Of a stretch of 64,000 bases of DNA, positions 8,544 to 16,460 are shown piece by piece (position 1 is the stretch's first letter; each line of letters starts with the position of its first letter). The notes beneath the pieces are model-generated. The model ran no database searches. It was not told the DNA's origin and saw only the letters and a program-made list of their open reading frames with translations. This DNA comes from Paenibacillus piscarius. GTDB taxonomy: Bacteria; Bacillota; Bacilli; Paenibacillales; Paenibacillaceae. The stretch is from positions 480,899 to 544,898 of the forward strand of contig NZ_JAIEUI010000001.1 of NCBI RefSeq assembly GCF_022234545.1. The letters are read 5' to 3'. Both the position numbers and the translations under genes were made by a program.

Positions 8544-10303
8544 TACAAGGCATAGGCGCTGCAGCAGGTGTTGCCATCGGGAAGGCCTTTGTCCTGCCGA
8601 ACTGGGAATGGAGTCTGCCGGACACGCAGGTGAACCCGGTGGATTTGGCCAAGGAGTTTGAACGTCTATACGAAGGTATCCGAACCTCCAAGGATGAAAT
8701 CGAGTTTATCAAAAAAGAATTCAGAGATGTCGTCGGGCCGGAGGAATCCAGCATTTTCGATGCCCATCTGGCGATCCTGGATGATCCGGTGTTCATGAGC
8801 GAGATCCGCGGCATTATCGAACGCCAGTACAAGGCGGCTGAGGTGGCGGTTAAGGAAGCAATCGACCACTTCGTGGCGATGTTCGATCTGCTCGACGATG
8901 AATATATGAAGGAGCGGGCGGTAGATATCAAGGATGTCGGCAACCGCCTGCTGAAGCATCTGCTGGGTGCGCCGGAGGTCACTCTGCCGTCCGACACCCA
9001 GCCCTACATTCTTGTGGCCAAAGAGTTGTCACCCTCTCAGCTGGCTCATCTGAATCCGGCCTATGTGCTGGGCATTGTGACGATGATGGGCGGCAAAACC
9101 TCGCATTCCTCCATCATGGCCCGGGCGCTGGGCATTCCGCTGGTCGCGGGGCTGGAGAACAAGCTCCCGGTTCCGATCCAGACCGGGGATATGCTGGTAC
9201 TGGACGGGGATACCGGCGCGATTATGATTCATCCGGATGAAGTCACGTTGAAGGAATTCAATACCCGGCGGGCGATGCAGCTTAAGAAGCGGGAGCAGCT
9301 CGAGCTGCTGGCTACCGTCGAAGCTGTCACGAAGGATGGCGTCACCCTTCGTCTGGCCTGCAATATCAGCTCGGTGAAGGAGCTGAATGTCGCGCTCAAA
9401 TATGGGGCGGAGGGCGTAGGGCTGTTCCGCACAGAGTTCCTGTATATGGACCGCAGCTCCTTCCCGACAGAGGATGAGCAGTTCGAGGTATATAAGCTGG
9501 TTGCGGAGCAGGTCGGCAAGGATTCGGTAGTGATCCGTACGCTGGATATCGGCGGGGACAAGCATCTGGATTACTTCCAGCTGCCGGAGGAGCAGAATCC
9601 GTTCCTCGGCTACCGGGCCATCCGCATCAGTCTGGACCGCAAGGATATGTTCAAGACCCAGATCACAGCGATTCTGCGGGCAAGCCATTACGGCCGCGTC
9701 AAGCTGATGTTCCCGATGATCTCTTCGATTGAAGAGCTTCTGGCAGCCAAAGCGGTGCTGAATGAAGTGAAGAACGAACTGGACGCCCGGGGCGTACCTT
9801 ATGATCCGGACATCCAAGTCGGCATCATGATCGAGGTTCCGGCTGCCGTCATGATTGCCGATCTGCTGGCGGAGGAAGTGGACTTCTTCAGCATCGGCAC
9901 GAATGATCTTGTGCAGTATGTCCTGGCTGTAGACCGGATGAATGAGCAGATTGCCCATATGTATCATCCGTATCATCCGGGTGTGCTGCGTATGATCCGG
10001 ATGACTGTAGAGGCTGCACAGCGCGCAGGCATTGATGTCAGTGTATGCGGCGAGATGGCTTCGGACGAGCGTTCTCTGCCGCTGTGGCTGGAGCTGGGCA
10101 TCAGCGTGCTGAGCATGTCGCCGCAGGCGCTGCTGAAGGTGAAGCACCGCACGCTGAATACGCTGGCTGCCGAAGCGAGAGAGATTGCGAAGGTCTGCCT
10201 GCGGAGCCGCACCAGCAGCGAGACGGAGGAGCAGCTGAATGCTTTTGTGAAACGGAGCGTTACGTTGGGAGCAGGCGGCAATGCCAAGGGAAGAACGTCA
10301 TAG
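8540..10303 (+). CDS. ptsI: PTS Enzyme I (phosphoenolpyruvate-protein phosphotransferase)
   Basis: A 587-residue Enzyme I that takes phosphate from PEP and passes it to HPr. The phosphorylated His189 lies in GGKTSHSSIMAR. The PEP-binding barrel shows GVGLFRTEFLYM, TLDIGGDKHLDYF, MIEVPAAVMIADLLA, FFSIGTNDLVQYVLAVDR and the catalytic Cys in VCGEMA. The start overlaps the permease stop, and GGAGGG stands upstream. Pairing with a permease rather than with ptsH is notable; no HPr gene is in the window, so it must be encoded elsewhere. The last ~30 residues are a variable tail. It may be the general Enzyme I or a dedicated copy. Confidence 0.93.
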   Translation: MIQGIGAAAGVAIGKAFVLPNWEWSLPDTQVNPVDLAKEFERLYEGIRTSKDEIEFIKKEFRDVVGPEESSIFDAHLAILDDPVFMSEIRGIIERQYKAAEVAVKEAIDHFVAMFDLLDDEYMKERAVDIKDVGNRLLKHLLGAPEVTLPSDTQPYILVAKELSPSQLAHLNPAYVLGIVTMMGGKTSHSSIMARALGIPLVAGLENKLPVPIQTGDMLVLDGDTGAIMIHPDEVTLKEFNTRRAMQLKKREQLELLATVEAVTKDGVTLRLACNISSVKELNVALKYGAEGVGLFRTEFLYMDRSSFPTEDEQFEVYKLVAEQVGKDSVVIRTLDIGGDKHLDYFQLPEEQNPFLGYRAIRISLDRKDMFKTQITAILRASHYGRVKLMFPMISSIEELLAAKAVLNEVKNELDARGVPYDPDIQVGIMIEVPAAVMIADLLAEEVDFFSIGTNDLVQYVLAVDRMNEQIAHMYHPYHPGVLRMIRMTVEAAQRAGIDVSVCGEMASDERSLPLWLELGISVLSMSPQALLKVKHRTLNTLAAEAREIAKVCLRSRTSSETEEQLNAFVKRSVTLGAGGNAKGRTS

Positions 10304-10353
10304 CTTGTGAGCTGATATAGTGTGAATATAGAGTCCGGCGCGGGGGAAACTGA

Positions 10354-10373
10354 CCCGGTATGCCGGGCTTTTT
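10354..10373 (+). terminator. Short terminator after ptsI
   Basis: CCCGG and CCGGG form a 5-bp stem with loop TATG, followed by C and TTTTT. The stem is short, so efficiency is uncertain. Confidence 0.55.
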
Positions 10374-10393
10374 GCTGTAGCTGTCAAAAAAAT

Positions 10394-10420
10394 AAAACCG
10401 TTTCCCCCGCCGGACAGTCA
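10394..10420 (+). promoter_or_regulatory. Possible autoregulatory ECF-type promoter
   Basis: AACC at 10396-10399 and GTC at 10417-10419 are separated by 17 bases, a layout like ECF sigma promoters (AAC -35, cGTC -10). It lies just upstream of the sigma gene, which often controls itself. Confidence 0.35.
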
Positions 10421-10460
10421 GTATAGGCAGAGGTCAAAAAAAGGAGGGGGAGAAAAAGAG

Positions 10461-10985
10461 ATGGAAAGTACCTGGGAAGGTGAACGTGTGCGGGGATTAA
10501 ATGAAAAGGAACAGCTCTTTATCGGGCGGGTGCTCGATCAGAAGAAGATCCTCTATAGCATTGCATACAGCTATCTGCGGAGTGAGACCGAGGCGCTGGA
10601 GATGGTTCAGGAGGCTACATACAGAGCCTGGATAAAGCGCGGAAGCCTGAAGGACGAGCAGCGGTTTGCGCCATGGCTCACCAGAATTCTGATTAACTGC
10701 TGCAAGGATGAATTAAAGCGGCGCAAGCGGCTGCGTATCACCGCTGCGGTTCAGGAGGGCAGCGGGCTGCAGGAGATGACCAGTGACCGCAAGCTGGATA
10801 TGGAACGGGCGCTGGAAGCGGTGAAGCCGAAGTACCGGCAGGTGCTGGTGCTGAAGTATTACCGGGATATGACGCTGACGGACATCGCAGAGGTACTGGG
10901 GAAGCCGGAAGGCACAGTCAAGACCTGGCTGAACAAGGGGCTCAAGCAGCTGAGGGACAAATTGAAAATCAGAGGAGGGCTATAA
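10461..10985 (+). CDS. ECF-type RNA polymerase sigma factor
   Basis: A 174-residue sigma-70 family protein with regions 2 and 4 only. Region 2 spans about residues 20-90 (ILYSIAYSYLRSETEALEMVQEATYRAWIK) and region 4 about 118-168 (VKPKYRQVLVLKYYRDMTLTDIAEVLGKPEGTVKTWLNKGLKQLR). It most resembles the Bacillus SigV-type group. It is followed after one base by a membrane protein that is likely its anti-sigma partner. The ATG at 10461 is preceded by AGGAGGGGG at a longish distance. Confidence 0.88.
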   Translation: MESTWEGERVRGLNEKEQLFIGRVLDQKKILYSIAYSYLRSETEALEMVQEATYRAWIKRGSLKDEQRFAPWLTRILINCCKDELKRRKRLRITAAVQEGSGLQEMTSDRKLDMERALEAVKPKYRQVLVLKYYRDMTLTDIAEVLGKPEGTVKTWLNKGLKQLRDKLKIRGGL

Positions 10986-10986
10986 C

Positions 10987-12387
10987 ATGGTCAGAACCGA
11001 AGAAGAACTGCTGAAGGAATATTACCGCAATCTGTCGGCGGAGGCGGAGGAGGTAGCAGAGCTGAAGCTGAGCACGGCGGTGCGCAGAGGGGTAACAAGT
11101 CCGCGCAGAGCCACCTTGTCGCTGAAGAATCGTTATACTCTAGCCACAGCCGCCATACTGGCGATAGTCCTGGTGTTCTCCGTGCCATGGGGGGGCGGAA
11201 TGCTGAATAAGCGGGAGGCCGTACAGGGTTCAGCGGTGACCCGCACAGCCGGGGAGTTCGATGCCTACCGTCAGCAGGCGGGCAGCAACATTACCGTATC
11301 TTCAGCGATTGAAGCCGGCCTAATCAAGCGCATCAGCGGGGTTACGGCTGAGCAGAACGGGTATGCGCTGAGTGTTGACGGAGTAGCCGCCGATCAGAAG
11401 GGGATTATCATCCTATATTCGATCAAAAATAATACAAAAGCAAACACGAACTGGAACATATTTACCCTTACGGAAAGCAGGCTGAGACCAGTGAGTACCT
11501 GGCGGGAAACGGAGAGCGCAATTGCTCCAGGCCGGACCACCTATGGATATGAAGTCATGGAGTGGGAGAAGGAGTACAGCTCCCTGCCGGATCAAGTTAC
11601 GCTTGCGATGGAGCTTCATGATTTTAAGGGCCATACCACTTCCACCGCTGATAACCTGCTGGCTAAGCTGTCTGTAGCTATTCCGCTGGACCGCGGTCAG
11701 ATGGCTAAGGCAGGCGAAACCATCCGTCTGGACAAAACGCTGGCTGTAGAGGGGCAAGAAATCAATATCAAAGAGGTTTATGTGGCTCCCTCCGGTATTT
11801 ATCTGGACTATACCGTGAACTCGCAGAACTCCAAACAAATTTTCTCGCTGTATAACCCGTATTTCCTGGTGGGCAAGGGCGGGAATTATACGAATCTGAA
11901 ACTACTGCGCATCAGCGAAGAGAAGGACAAGACCCGTCTGGTATTTGCGAACGACAGCAGCACGAAGGAATCCGTCCAATTCGGCATCGGCGGGGTACTG
12001 GCCCTGGACAAGAACGCAACCCGCCTGGTTATTGACACAGATAAGCAGAAGATCATTCAAGGTCCGGGACCAAATTTAAAAATATCCACGCATACTTTTG
12101 CTAAGGGAACTACCCTGGTTCTGGCGCATTACCCGGAACCGGGAGCGAAAAGAATAGACGACTCCATAACCAATTCATTCATGCTGGATACGGAGTTTGC
12201 CGATGGGGCAGGTAAGCTGCACGATACTGCTTCGAGTTACGCCATCCCACCATTAACAGAATCGATGCAAAAAGCTAATCTGTTTTTCGTAGGCCTGGGC
12301 AGCAACAACTACCCCCAGCCGCTGACCTTCACCATAGAATCCTATCCTAACCTGATTAAAGAGAGACTGTCTCTTCAGATCCGTTAA
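10987..12387 (+). CDS. Membrane-anchored probable anti-sigma factor (DUF4179/DUF5643 type)
   Basis: A 466-residue protein with a ~48-residue cytoplasmic N-terminus, one membrane segment (about residues 49-67, TLATAAILAIVLVFSVPW) and a long extracellular beta-rich part with a repeated lay-out of Ig-like domains. This organisation matches RsiV-like and DUF4179/DUF5643 proteins encoded next to ECF sigma factors. The ATG starts one base after the sigma stop, with GGAGG inside the end of the sigma gene, so the two are co-translated. By family and context it should hold the sigma factor at the membrane; the signal is unknown. Confidence 0.75.
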   Translation: MVRTEEELLKEYYRNLSAEAEEVAELKLSTAVRRGVTSPRRATLSLKNRYTLATAAILAIVLVFSVPWGGGMLNKREAVQGSAVTRTAGEFDAYRQQAGSNITVSSAIEAGLIKRISGVTAEQNGYALSVDGVAADQKGIIILYSIKNNTKANTNWNIFTLTESRLRPVSTWRETESAIAPGRTTYGYEVMEWEKEYSSLPDQVTLAMELHDFKGHTTSTADNLLAKLSVAIPLDRGQMAKAGETIRLDKTLAVEGQEINIKEVYVAPSGIYLDYTVNSQNSKQIFSLYNPYFLVGKGGNYTNLKLLRISEEKDKTRLVFANDSSTKESVQFGIGGVLALDKNATRLVIDTDKQKIIQGPGPNLKISTHTFAKGTTLVLAHYPEPGAKRIDDSITNSFMLDTEFADGAGKLHDTASSYAIPPLTESMQKANLFFVGLGSNNYPQPLTFTIESYPNLIKERLSLQIR

Positions 12388-12403
12388 TCAGTTCATCAAA
12401 AAC

Positions 12404-12445
12404 AAGCCCTGACCCCCGTCTTACAACTGGGGCAGGGCTTATTTT
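12404..12445. terminator. Bidirectional terminator between converging genes
   Basis: AAGCCCTG pairs with CAGGGCTT, with an inner CCCC/GGGG extension. A T-rich tail follows on the plus strand, and an A-rich stretch precedes it, serving the minus strand. It lies between the anti-sigma gene and the convergent DJ-1 gene. Confidence 0.75.
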
Positions 12446-12454
12446 GCTTACTGC

Positions 12455-12979
12455 CTATTCTCCCGCCAGCGCATCGCAGAAGGCCTTGCCGTAAGGCGGC
12501 AGGTCCGGCGGACGGCGGGCCGAGATAATATGGCCGTCTCGCACGACCGGCTCATCCTTCCAGATGGCCCCGGCATTCTCCATATCATCGCGGATGCCCG
12601 GGGTGGAGGTGACCGTTACGCCTTCAAGGATTTTGGCGGAGATTAAGACCCACCCGGCATGGCAGATCTGGCCGATCGGCTTCTTCGCCGCGTGGAAATC
12701 CTGCACCAGCTTCAGCACGGCGCTGTAACGTCTGATCTTGTCAGGGGCCCAGCCGCCCGGAACCAGGATGCCGTCATAATCGGCGGCGCTCAGCTCGTCC
12801 CAGCTATATTCCGCCGTGGCGGGAACACCATATTTTCCAATATAGGTCTTATCTTTCGTCAGGCCTGCCAGATGAACCTCGGCCCCTTCCTCACGTACCC
12901 GGTATACGGGATACCATAGCTCCAGATCCTCGAATTCATCGTCTACAAGCGCAATGACTTTTTTACCGGCCAGTCTCAT
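12455..12979 (-). CDS. DJ-1/PfpI family protein (protease- or deglycase-like)
   Basis: A 174-residue class I glutamine-amidotransferase-like fold. The nucleophile elbow reads GQICHAGW (Cys then His), with YDGILVPGGWAPDKIR before it and an Asp-rich end. The length fits the PfpI/YfkM/YraA group, whose members are described as stress-related deglycases or chaperones. The start at ATG 12979 follows AAGGGAG. It converges on the anti-sigma gene. The substrate is not known. Confidence 0.85.
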   Translation of the reverse strand: MRLAGKKVIALVDDEFEDLELWYPVYRVREEGAEVHLAGLTKDKTYIGKYGVPATAEYSWDELSAADYDGILVPGGWAPDKIRRYSAVLKLVQDFHAAKKPIGQICHAGWVLISAKILEGVTVTSTPGIRDDMENAGAIWKDEPVVRDGHIISARRPPDLPPYGKAFCDALAGE

Positions 12980-13191
12980 TCATTACAGCTCCCTTCGGTG
13001 TTCGCTTCGGATATCTATGCCATTCTATCAAAAGAAAAACCCGAAGTCACATAGTGTGTGGAAAATAATAGGTTATGTGCCAATTAAAACATGATATGCA
13101 AACAAGCAGGGATTCCTTCGGCAGAAGTCGAATATAGTCCATAGAAAAGGCAGAACTATGTCTTCAAAAAGAATATTTTGAGGTGTGGGAG

Positions 13192-13647
13192 ATGTACAAG
13201 GATAATTTAATGGAGAAGTCGTGCAATTGCGGCGGGGTCATGACTATACATATGCATACACTGATTTATAGCAGCAAGATCAAAATTACTCATGTTCCTG
13301 TATACAGTTGCGGAGAATGCGGCCGCTATGAGCCGCTGCCGGTGATTAAGCGGGACCTCGGCCTGCTGATCAGCGAGCTGGGGGAGCAGCCGCCCGGGCG
13401 GCTGCATCTGTCCTTTGCGGACCGTAATGAGTGGGCCAGTGTGCTGAAGGATACATTAGCAGCAGGAACGTATGCCGGCGGATTGCCGGAGCTGGAGGAA
13501 TTGGTCCGCAAAGCGCTGCAAGGGCGGGTGGATCTGCTGCTGGATGTGTACCGCACGGCGGCGTCTGTGTCAGATCAGAAGTGGATGGAGGATACCGAGG
13601 TCCGGCTGTCCCAGTTGACGGCACATTCGGCAAATAGTGCCAAATAA
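13192..13647 (+). CDS. Small protein with YgiT-like zinc finger
   Basis: A 151-residue protein whose first ~45 residues carry two Cys pairs (CNCGG and CGECG) in the layout of a YgiT/MqsA-type zinc ribbon, followed by a helical Leu-rich region. ATG 13192 is chosen over GTG 13183 because GAGGTG lies 6 bases before it. It stands alone between the DJ-1 gene and ccpA. No toxin partner (MqsR/HigB type) is encoded next to it, so an antitoxin role is not supported. Confidence 0.6.
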   Translation: MYKDNLMEKSCNCGGVMTIHMHTLIYSSKIKITHVPVYSCGECGRYEPLPVIKRDLGLLISELGEQPPGRLHLSFADRNEWASVLKDTLAAGTYAGGLPELEELVRKALQGRVDLLLDVYRTAASVSDQKWMEDTEVRLSQLTAHSANSAK

Positions 13648-13742
13648 TCGGGGGTTTTTACGGTCTGAATAATTTTTCTGCAAAAACAATGAAAAAGTTT
13701 CAGTGAATGTTGGATTTTTCACGCGATTTTTGTTACGATAGT

Positions 13743-13774
13743 TTTGAAAGAAATTTTGAAAGGTTTTTTGAAAG
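13743..13774. repeat. Three near-tandem TTTTGAAAG units
   Basis: TTTTGAAAG recurs three times in the AT-rich leader 5' of ccpA. The 222-base gap otherwise contains the ccpA promoter and a palindrome. Confidence 0.6.
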
Positions 13775-13792
13775 GAAAATGAAGCGTTATCA

Positions 13793-13821
13793 TTGCACAA
13801 ACGTATAAAGTGTCGTATCAT
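13793..13821 (+). promoter_or_regulatory. Sigma-A promoter of ccpA
   Basis: TTGCAC at 13793-13798 and TATCAT at 13816-13821 are separated by exactly 17 bases and stand about 50 bases before the TTG start. Confidence 0.65.
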
Positions 13822-13838
13822 AATTTTAATTAGTCGAA

Positions 13839-13853
13839 CGATAAAATTTATCG
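13839..13853. promoter_or_regulatory. Palindrome in the ccpA leader
   Basis: CGATAAA-A-TTTATCG is a perfect 7+1+7 inverted repeat between the predicted transcription start and the ribosome site. It could be an operator or a small hairpin that affects translation. It does not match the cre consensus. Confidence 0.45.
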
Positions 13854-13869
13854 CAATGGAGAGAGTAAT

Positions 13870-14880
13870 TTGACGGTAACCATTTACGATGTAGCTCGAG
13901 AAGCAGGCGTATCCATGGCTACGGTATCACGGGTTGTGAATAATAACCCCAACGTGAAGCCGCAGACCCGGAAGAAGGTTTTTGAGGCAATTGAACGTTT
14001 GGGCTATCGTCCGAACGCGGTGGCGAGAGGGCTGGCCAGCAAGAAAACGACAACCGTCGGGGTTGTCATTCCTGATATCTCCAATTCGATTTTTGCGGAA
14101 ATTGCCCGCGGGATTGAAGATATCGCCAACATGTACCATTACAACATCATTCTGTGTAATGCGGACAAGCGCAAGGAGAAGGAGATCCGGGTCATTAACA
14201 CTCTGCTGGAGAAGCAGGTGGACGGGCTGCTGTTCATGGGCGGAACCGTTACGGAAGAACATATCCAAGCCTTCCAGACCTCGGCAGTGCCTATTGTCCT
14301 CTGCGCAACCCGCGATGAGAAGGGCACGTATCCATCCGTGGACATCGATCATGAGACAGCGGCATTCGATGCTGTGAATACTCTGATCCGTCACGGCCAC
14401 CGTGAGATCGCTATGATCAGCGGCACGCTCCAAGACCCTGCCAACGGGTATGCCCGGTTCCAGGGGTATAAGAAGGCGCTGGAGGCGGCAGGCATCGAGT
14501 ACCAGGAGGATCTGGTCCGCATTGGGAACTACCGTTACGAATCCGGTGTCGAAGCAATGAAGTATTTCCTCGGGCTGAAGAAGAAGCCGACTGCAGTGTT
14601 TGCTGCTACCGATGAGATGGCGATTGGCGCCATTCACAGTATTCAGGATGAAGGCCTGAGAGTACCGGATGATTTCTCGATTATCAGTGTAGACAACATC
14701 CGTATGGCTTCGATGGTTCGTCCGCTGCTCACTACAGTTGCCCAGCCGATGTATGACCTCGGCGCGGTAGCGATGAGACTGCTGACGAAGCTGATGAAGA
14801 AGGAGACGGTCGATAATCCGCGGGTGATTCTGCCGCACGAGACGATTCTTCGTCTGTCCGTCAATCATGTCAACAAATAG
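13870..14880 (+). CDS. ccpA: Catabolite control protein A
   Basis: A 336-residue LacI-family regulator, the master of carbon catabolite control in Bacillota. The N-terminal HTH reads [21 protein letters not shown] and the hinge helix [13 protein letters not shown], both as in Bacillus CcpA. The periplasmic-binding-like core follows ([34 protein letters not shown]). It acts as a dimer with HPr-Ser-P on cre sites. TTG 13870 follows ATGGAGAGAG. A probable cre lies in this same window, upstream of acsA and acuA. Confidence 0.95.
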   Translation: MTVTIYDVAREAGVSMATVSRVVNNNPNVKPQTRKKVFEAIERLGYRPNAVARGLASKKTTTVGVVIPDISNSIFAEIARGIEDIANMYHYNIILCNADKRKEKEIRVINTLLEKQVDGLLFMGGTVTEEHIQAFQTSAVPIVLCATRDEKGTYPSVDIDHETAAFDAVNTLIRHGHREIAMISGTLQDPANGYARFQGYKKALEAAGIEYQEDLVRIGNYRYESGVEAMKYFLGLKKKPTAVFAATDEMAIGAIHSIQDEGLRVPDDFSIISVDNIRMASMVRPLLTTVAQPMYDLGAVAMRLLTKLMKKETVDNPRVILPHETILRLSVNHVNK

Positions 14881-14900
14881 CTTGTGAATATTAGCATAAG

Positions 14901-14922
14901 AAGCTCCTTAGGGAGCTTTTTA
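14901..14922 (+). terminator. Terminator of ccpA
   Basis: AAGCTCC and GGAGCTT form a 7-bp stem with loop TTAG, then T-rich sequence. It begins 20 bases after the stop codon. Confidence 0.75.
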
Positions 14923-14949
14923 TGTTTATTGAAGGGGAAGATCATAGCG

Positions 14950-15645
14950 ATGAGCGGAATACTCGGCCTGATTGGGGCGATGGATGAAGAAATTAAGCTG
15001 CTGCTGCAGAGCATGGAGAATAAACAGACGACGGTTAAGGCGGGGATTAGCTTTTATGAGGGGACAGTGTTCGGCAGACAGGCGGTTGTCTGTAAATCGG
15101 GCGTGGGTAAGGTGAATGCAGCTGTAACCACACAGATTCTGCTGGACCACTTCGGAGTGGTGCAGGTATTGTTCACGGGAGTCGCCGGGGCGCTGCATCC
15201 GGAGCTTGCGATCGGGGATATCGTCATTTCATCCCGTTGCATCCAGCATGATATGGATGCAAGCGCCCTCGGGTATGCCAGAGGCATGATTCCGTATCAG
15301 GAGGTCTCTGTGTTCGAGGCTGATCCTGTATTGGTGCAGCTGGCAGAGCAGGCCTGCAGGGAGCTGGACCAGAAGTCTGTGACCGGCATCGTACTGTCGG
15401 GTGACCAGTTCATCGCCAGCAGGACGGCTGTAGCTGCCTTGCGGGAGGAACTGGATGGGGCCTGTGCCGAGATGGAGGGGGCGGCGGTTGCCCAGGTCTG
15501 CTATATGAATAGCGTCCCTTTTGTCATTGTCCGTTCGATGTCAGATAAGGCCGACGGCTCGGCCCATGTGAATTACACTGACTTCACAGTAACCGCATCT
15601 CAGCATTCCCATGCGATCTTAGAGCATATGATTAAGGCGATGTGA
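14950..15645 (+). CDS. mtnN: 5'-methylthioadenosine/S-adenosylhomocysteine nucleosidase
   Basis: A 231-residue cytosolic enzyme that cleaves MTA and SAH to adenine and the thioribose in methionine salvage and activated methyl recycling. The family entry GLIGAMDEEI, the phosphorylase-like stretch VVCKSGVGKVNAA, the FTGVAGAL loop, and the substrate segment AEMEGAAVAQVCY with the Glu-Met-Glu triad are visible; FVIVRSMSDKAD supplies the catalytic Asp. ATG 14950 matches the family N-terminus; the frame opens upstream through the ccpA terminator and is rejected. It converges on acuA with an 8-base gap. Confidence 0.93.
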   Translation: MSGILGLIGAMDEEIKLLLQSMENKQTTVKAGISFYEGTVFGRQAVVCKSGVGKVNAAVTTQILLDHFGVVQVLFTGVAGALHPELAIGDIVISSRCIQHDMDASALGYARGMIPYQEVSVFEADPVLVQLAEQACRELDQKSVTGIVLSGDQFIASRTAVAALREELDGACAEMEGAAVAQVCYMNSVPFVIVRSMSDKADGSAHVNYTDFTVTASQHSHAILEHMIKAM

Positions 15646-15653
15646 CTTGAAGC

Positions 15654-16286
15654 TTAATACATGAACCGCTGTCTGAAGCGCACCCGGTCAAAGGTCTCGC
15701 GGGAGGACAGCGGTACATCCCGGCCCATCCGCACCATCAGGCAGTTCGCCGGGTGGGAGCAGATCTCCGGGTCGTCGGTCGCATACCACACCATGTCCAC
15801 GGTCTTCATCAGCTTCTCCATCATCTGGCGGTACTCCCATACGGTGAGTCCGCTGCCTTTCAGGTCCCAGTGCCAGTAATACTCCGTTGTGAACACGATG
15901 CAATCCTCAAGCTGTCCTTCTTCAAAAGCAGTGGACACCAGCAGCTTCCCGAGTCCGCTCCCCCGGTACCCGTCAGCCACCTCTATCGCCCCCAACTCAA
16001 TCAGATCCTCCATCCCGCCCTGTGACCATAGCTCCAGCTCATCGGGATAGTGAAAGGTGACATAGCCGATGATGACATCAGCGGCGACCGCTGCGATCAC
16101 CCGTCCTTCCGGCAGCCCGGAGATCTCGATCAAGGCTTCCTTCTGCTCCTGCGGCCTGCGGAAGGCATCCAGATCGGGGTGCATGTCCAGGCGCTGCAGA
16201 TATTCGGCAGACAAGGGGCCATGGACAGTGATAAGCTGTCCTTCATATTCTAGGCTATGGGAGACGGGGATTTTGCGGTGCTCCAT
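15654..16286 (-). CDS. acuA: Acetyl-CoA synthetase acetyltransferase AcuA
   Basis: A 210-residue GNAT acetyltransferase. In Bacillus, AcuA switches off AcsA by acetylating its active-site Lys. The acetyl-CoA loop LGAIEVADGYRGSGLGKLLV is clear at about residues 97-116, and the flanking regions (tEYYWHWDLKGSGLTVWEYRQMMEKLM) fit AcuA. It is divergent from acsA, as in Bacillus subtilis, with GGAGGG before ATG 16286. The acuB and acuC partners found in Bacillus are not adjacent here. Confidence 0.9.
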   Translation of the reverse strand: MEHRKIPVSHSLEYEGQLITVHGPLSAEYLQRLDMHPDLDAFRRPQEQKEALIEISGLPEGRVIAAVAADVIIGYVTFHYPDELELWSQGGMEDLIELGAIEVADGYRGSGLGKLLVSTAFEEGQLEDCIVFTTEYYWHWDLKGSGLTVWEYRQMMEKLMKTVDMVWYATDDPEICSHPANCLMVRMGRDVPLSSRETFDRVRFRQRFMY

Positions 16287-16320
16287 GATCGGGTTCCCTC
16301 CGGTTCACTATAATATGGAA

Positions 16321-16334
16321 TGTAACCGCTTCCT
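16321..16334. promoter_or_regulatory. cre site (CcpA operator) between acuA and acsA
   Basis: TGTAACCGCTTCCT agrees with the degenerate cre consensus TGWNANCGNTNNCW at every fixed position. It lies in the shared acuA/acsA promoter region, next to TATAAT at 16309-16314 and an extended -10 TGATATACT at 16336-16344. Control of acsA/acuABC by CcpA is known in Bacillus subtilis. Confidence 0.65.
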
Positions 16335-16376
16335 GTGATATACTGATTCCGACACGGAATATTCACAATTGCAACA

Positions 16377-16407
16377 TTGACAGCAGTGCATAACTCTAGC
16401 GTATGGA
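16377..16407 (+). promoter_or_regulatory. Alternative promoter candidate for acsA
   Basis: TTGACA at 16377-16382 has TATGGA at 16402-16407 as its best -10, but the spacer is 19 bases. The extended -10 at 16336-16344 is an equally good candidate for acsA. Confidence 0.3.
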
Positions 16408-16460
16408 ATCAGATTCTTACCCTTAAAGCTTAAAGCAAACCAGTAGGGGAGGCAAGAGGA

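Noticed and set aside
9029..10147. Leftward 372-codon frame
   Set aside because: Antisense shadow of ptsI; His/Gln/Arg-rich with no plausible ribosome site or domain.
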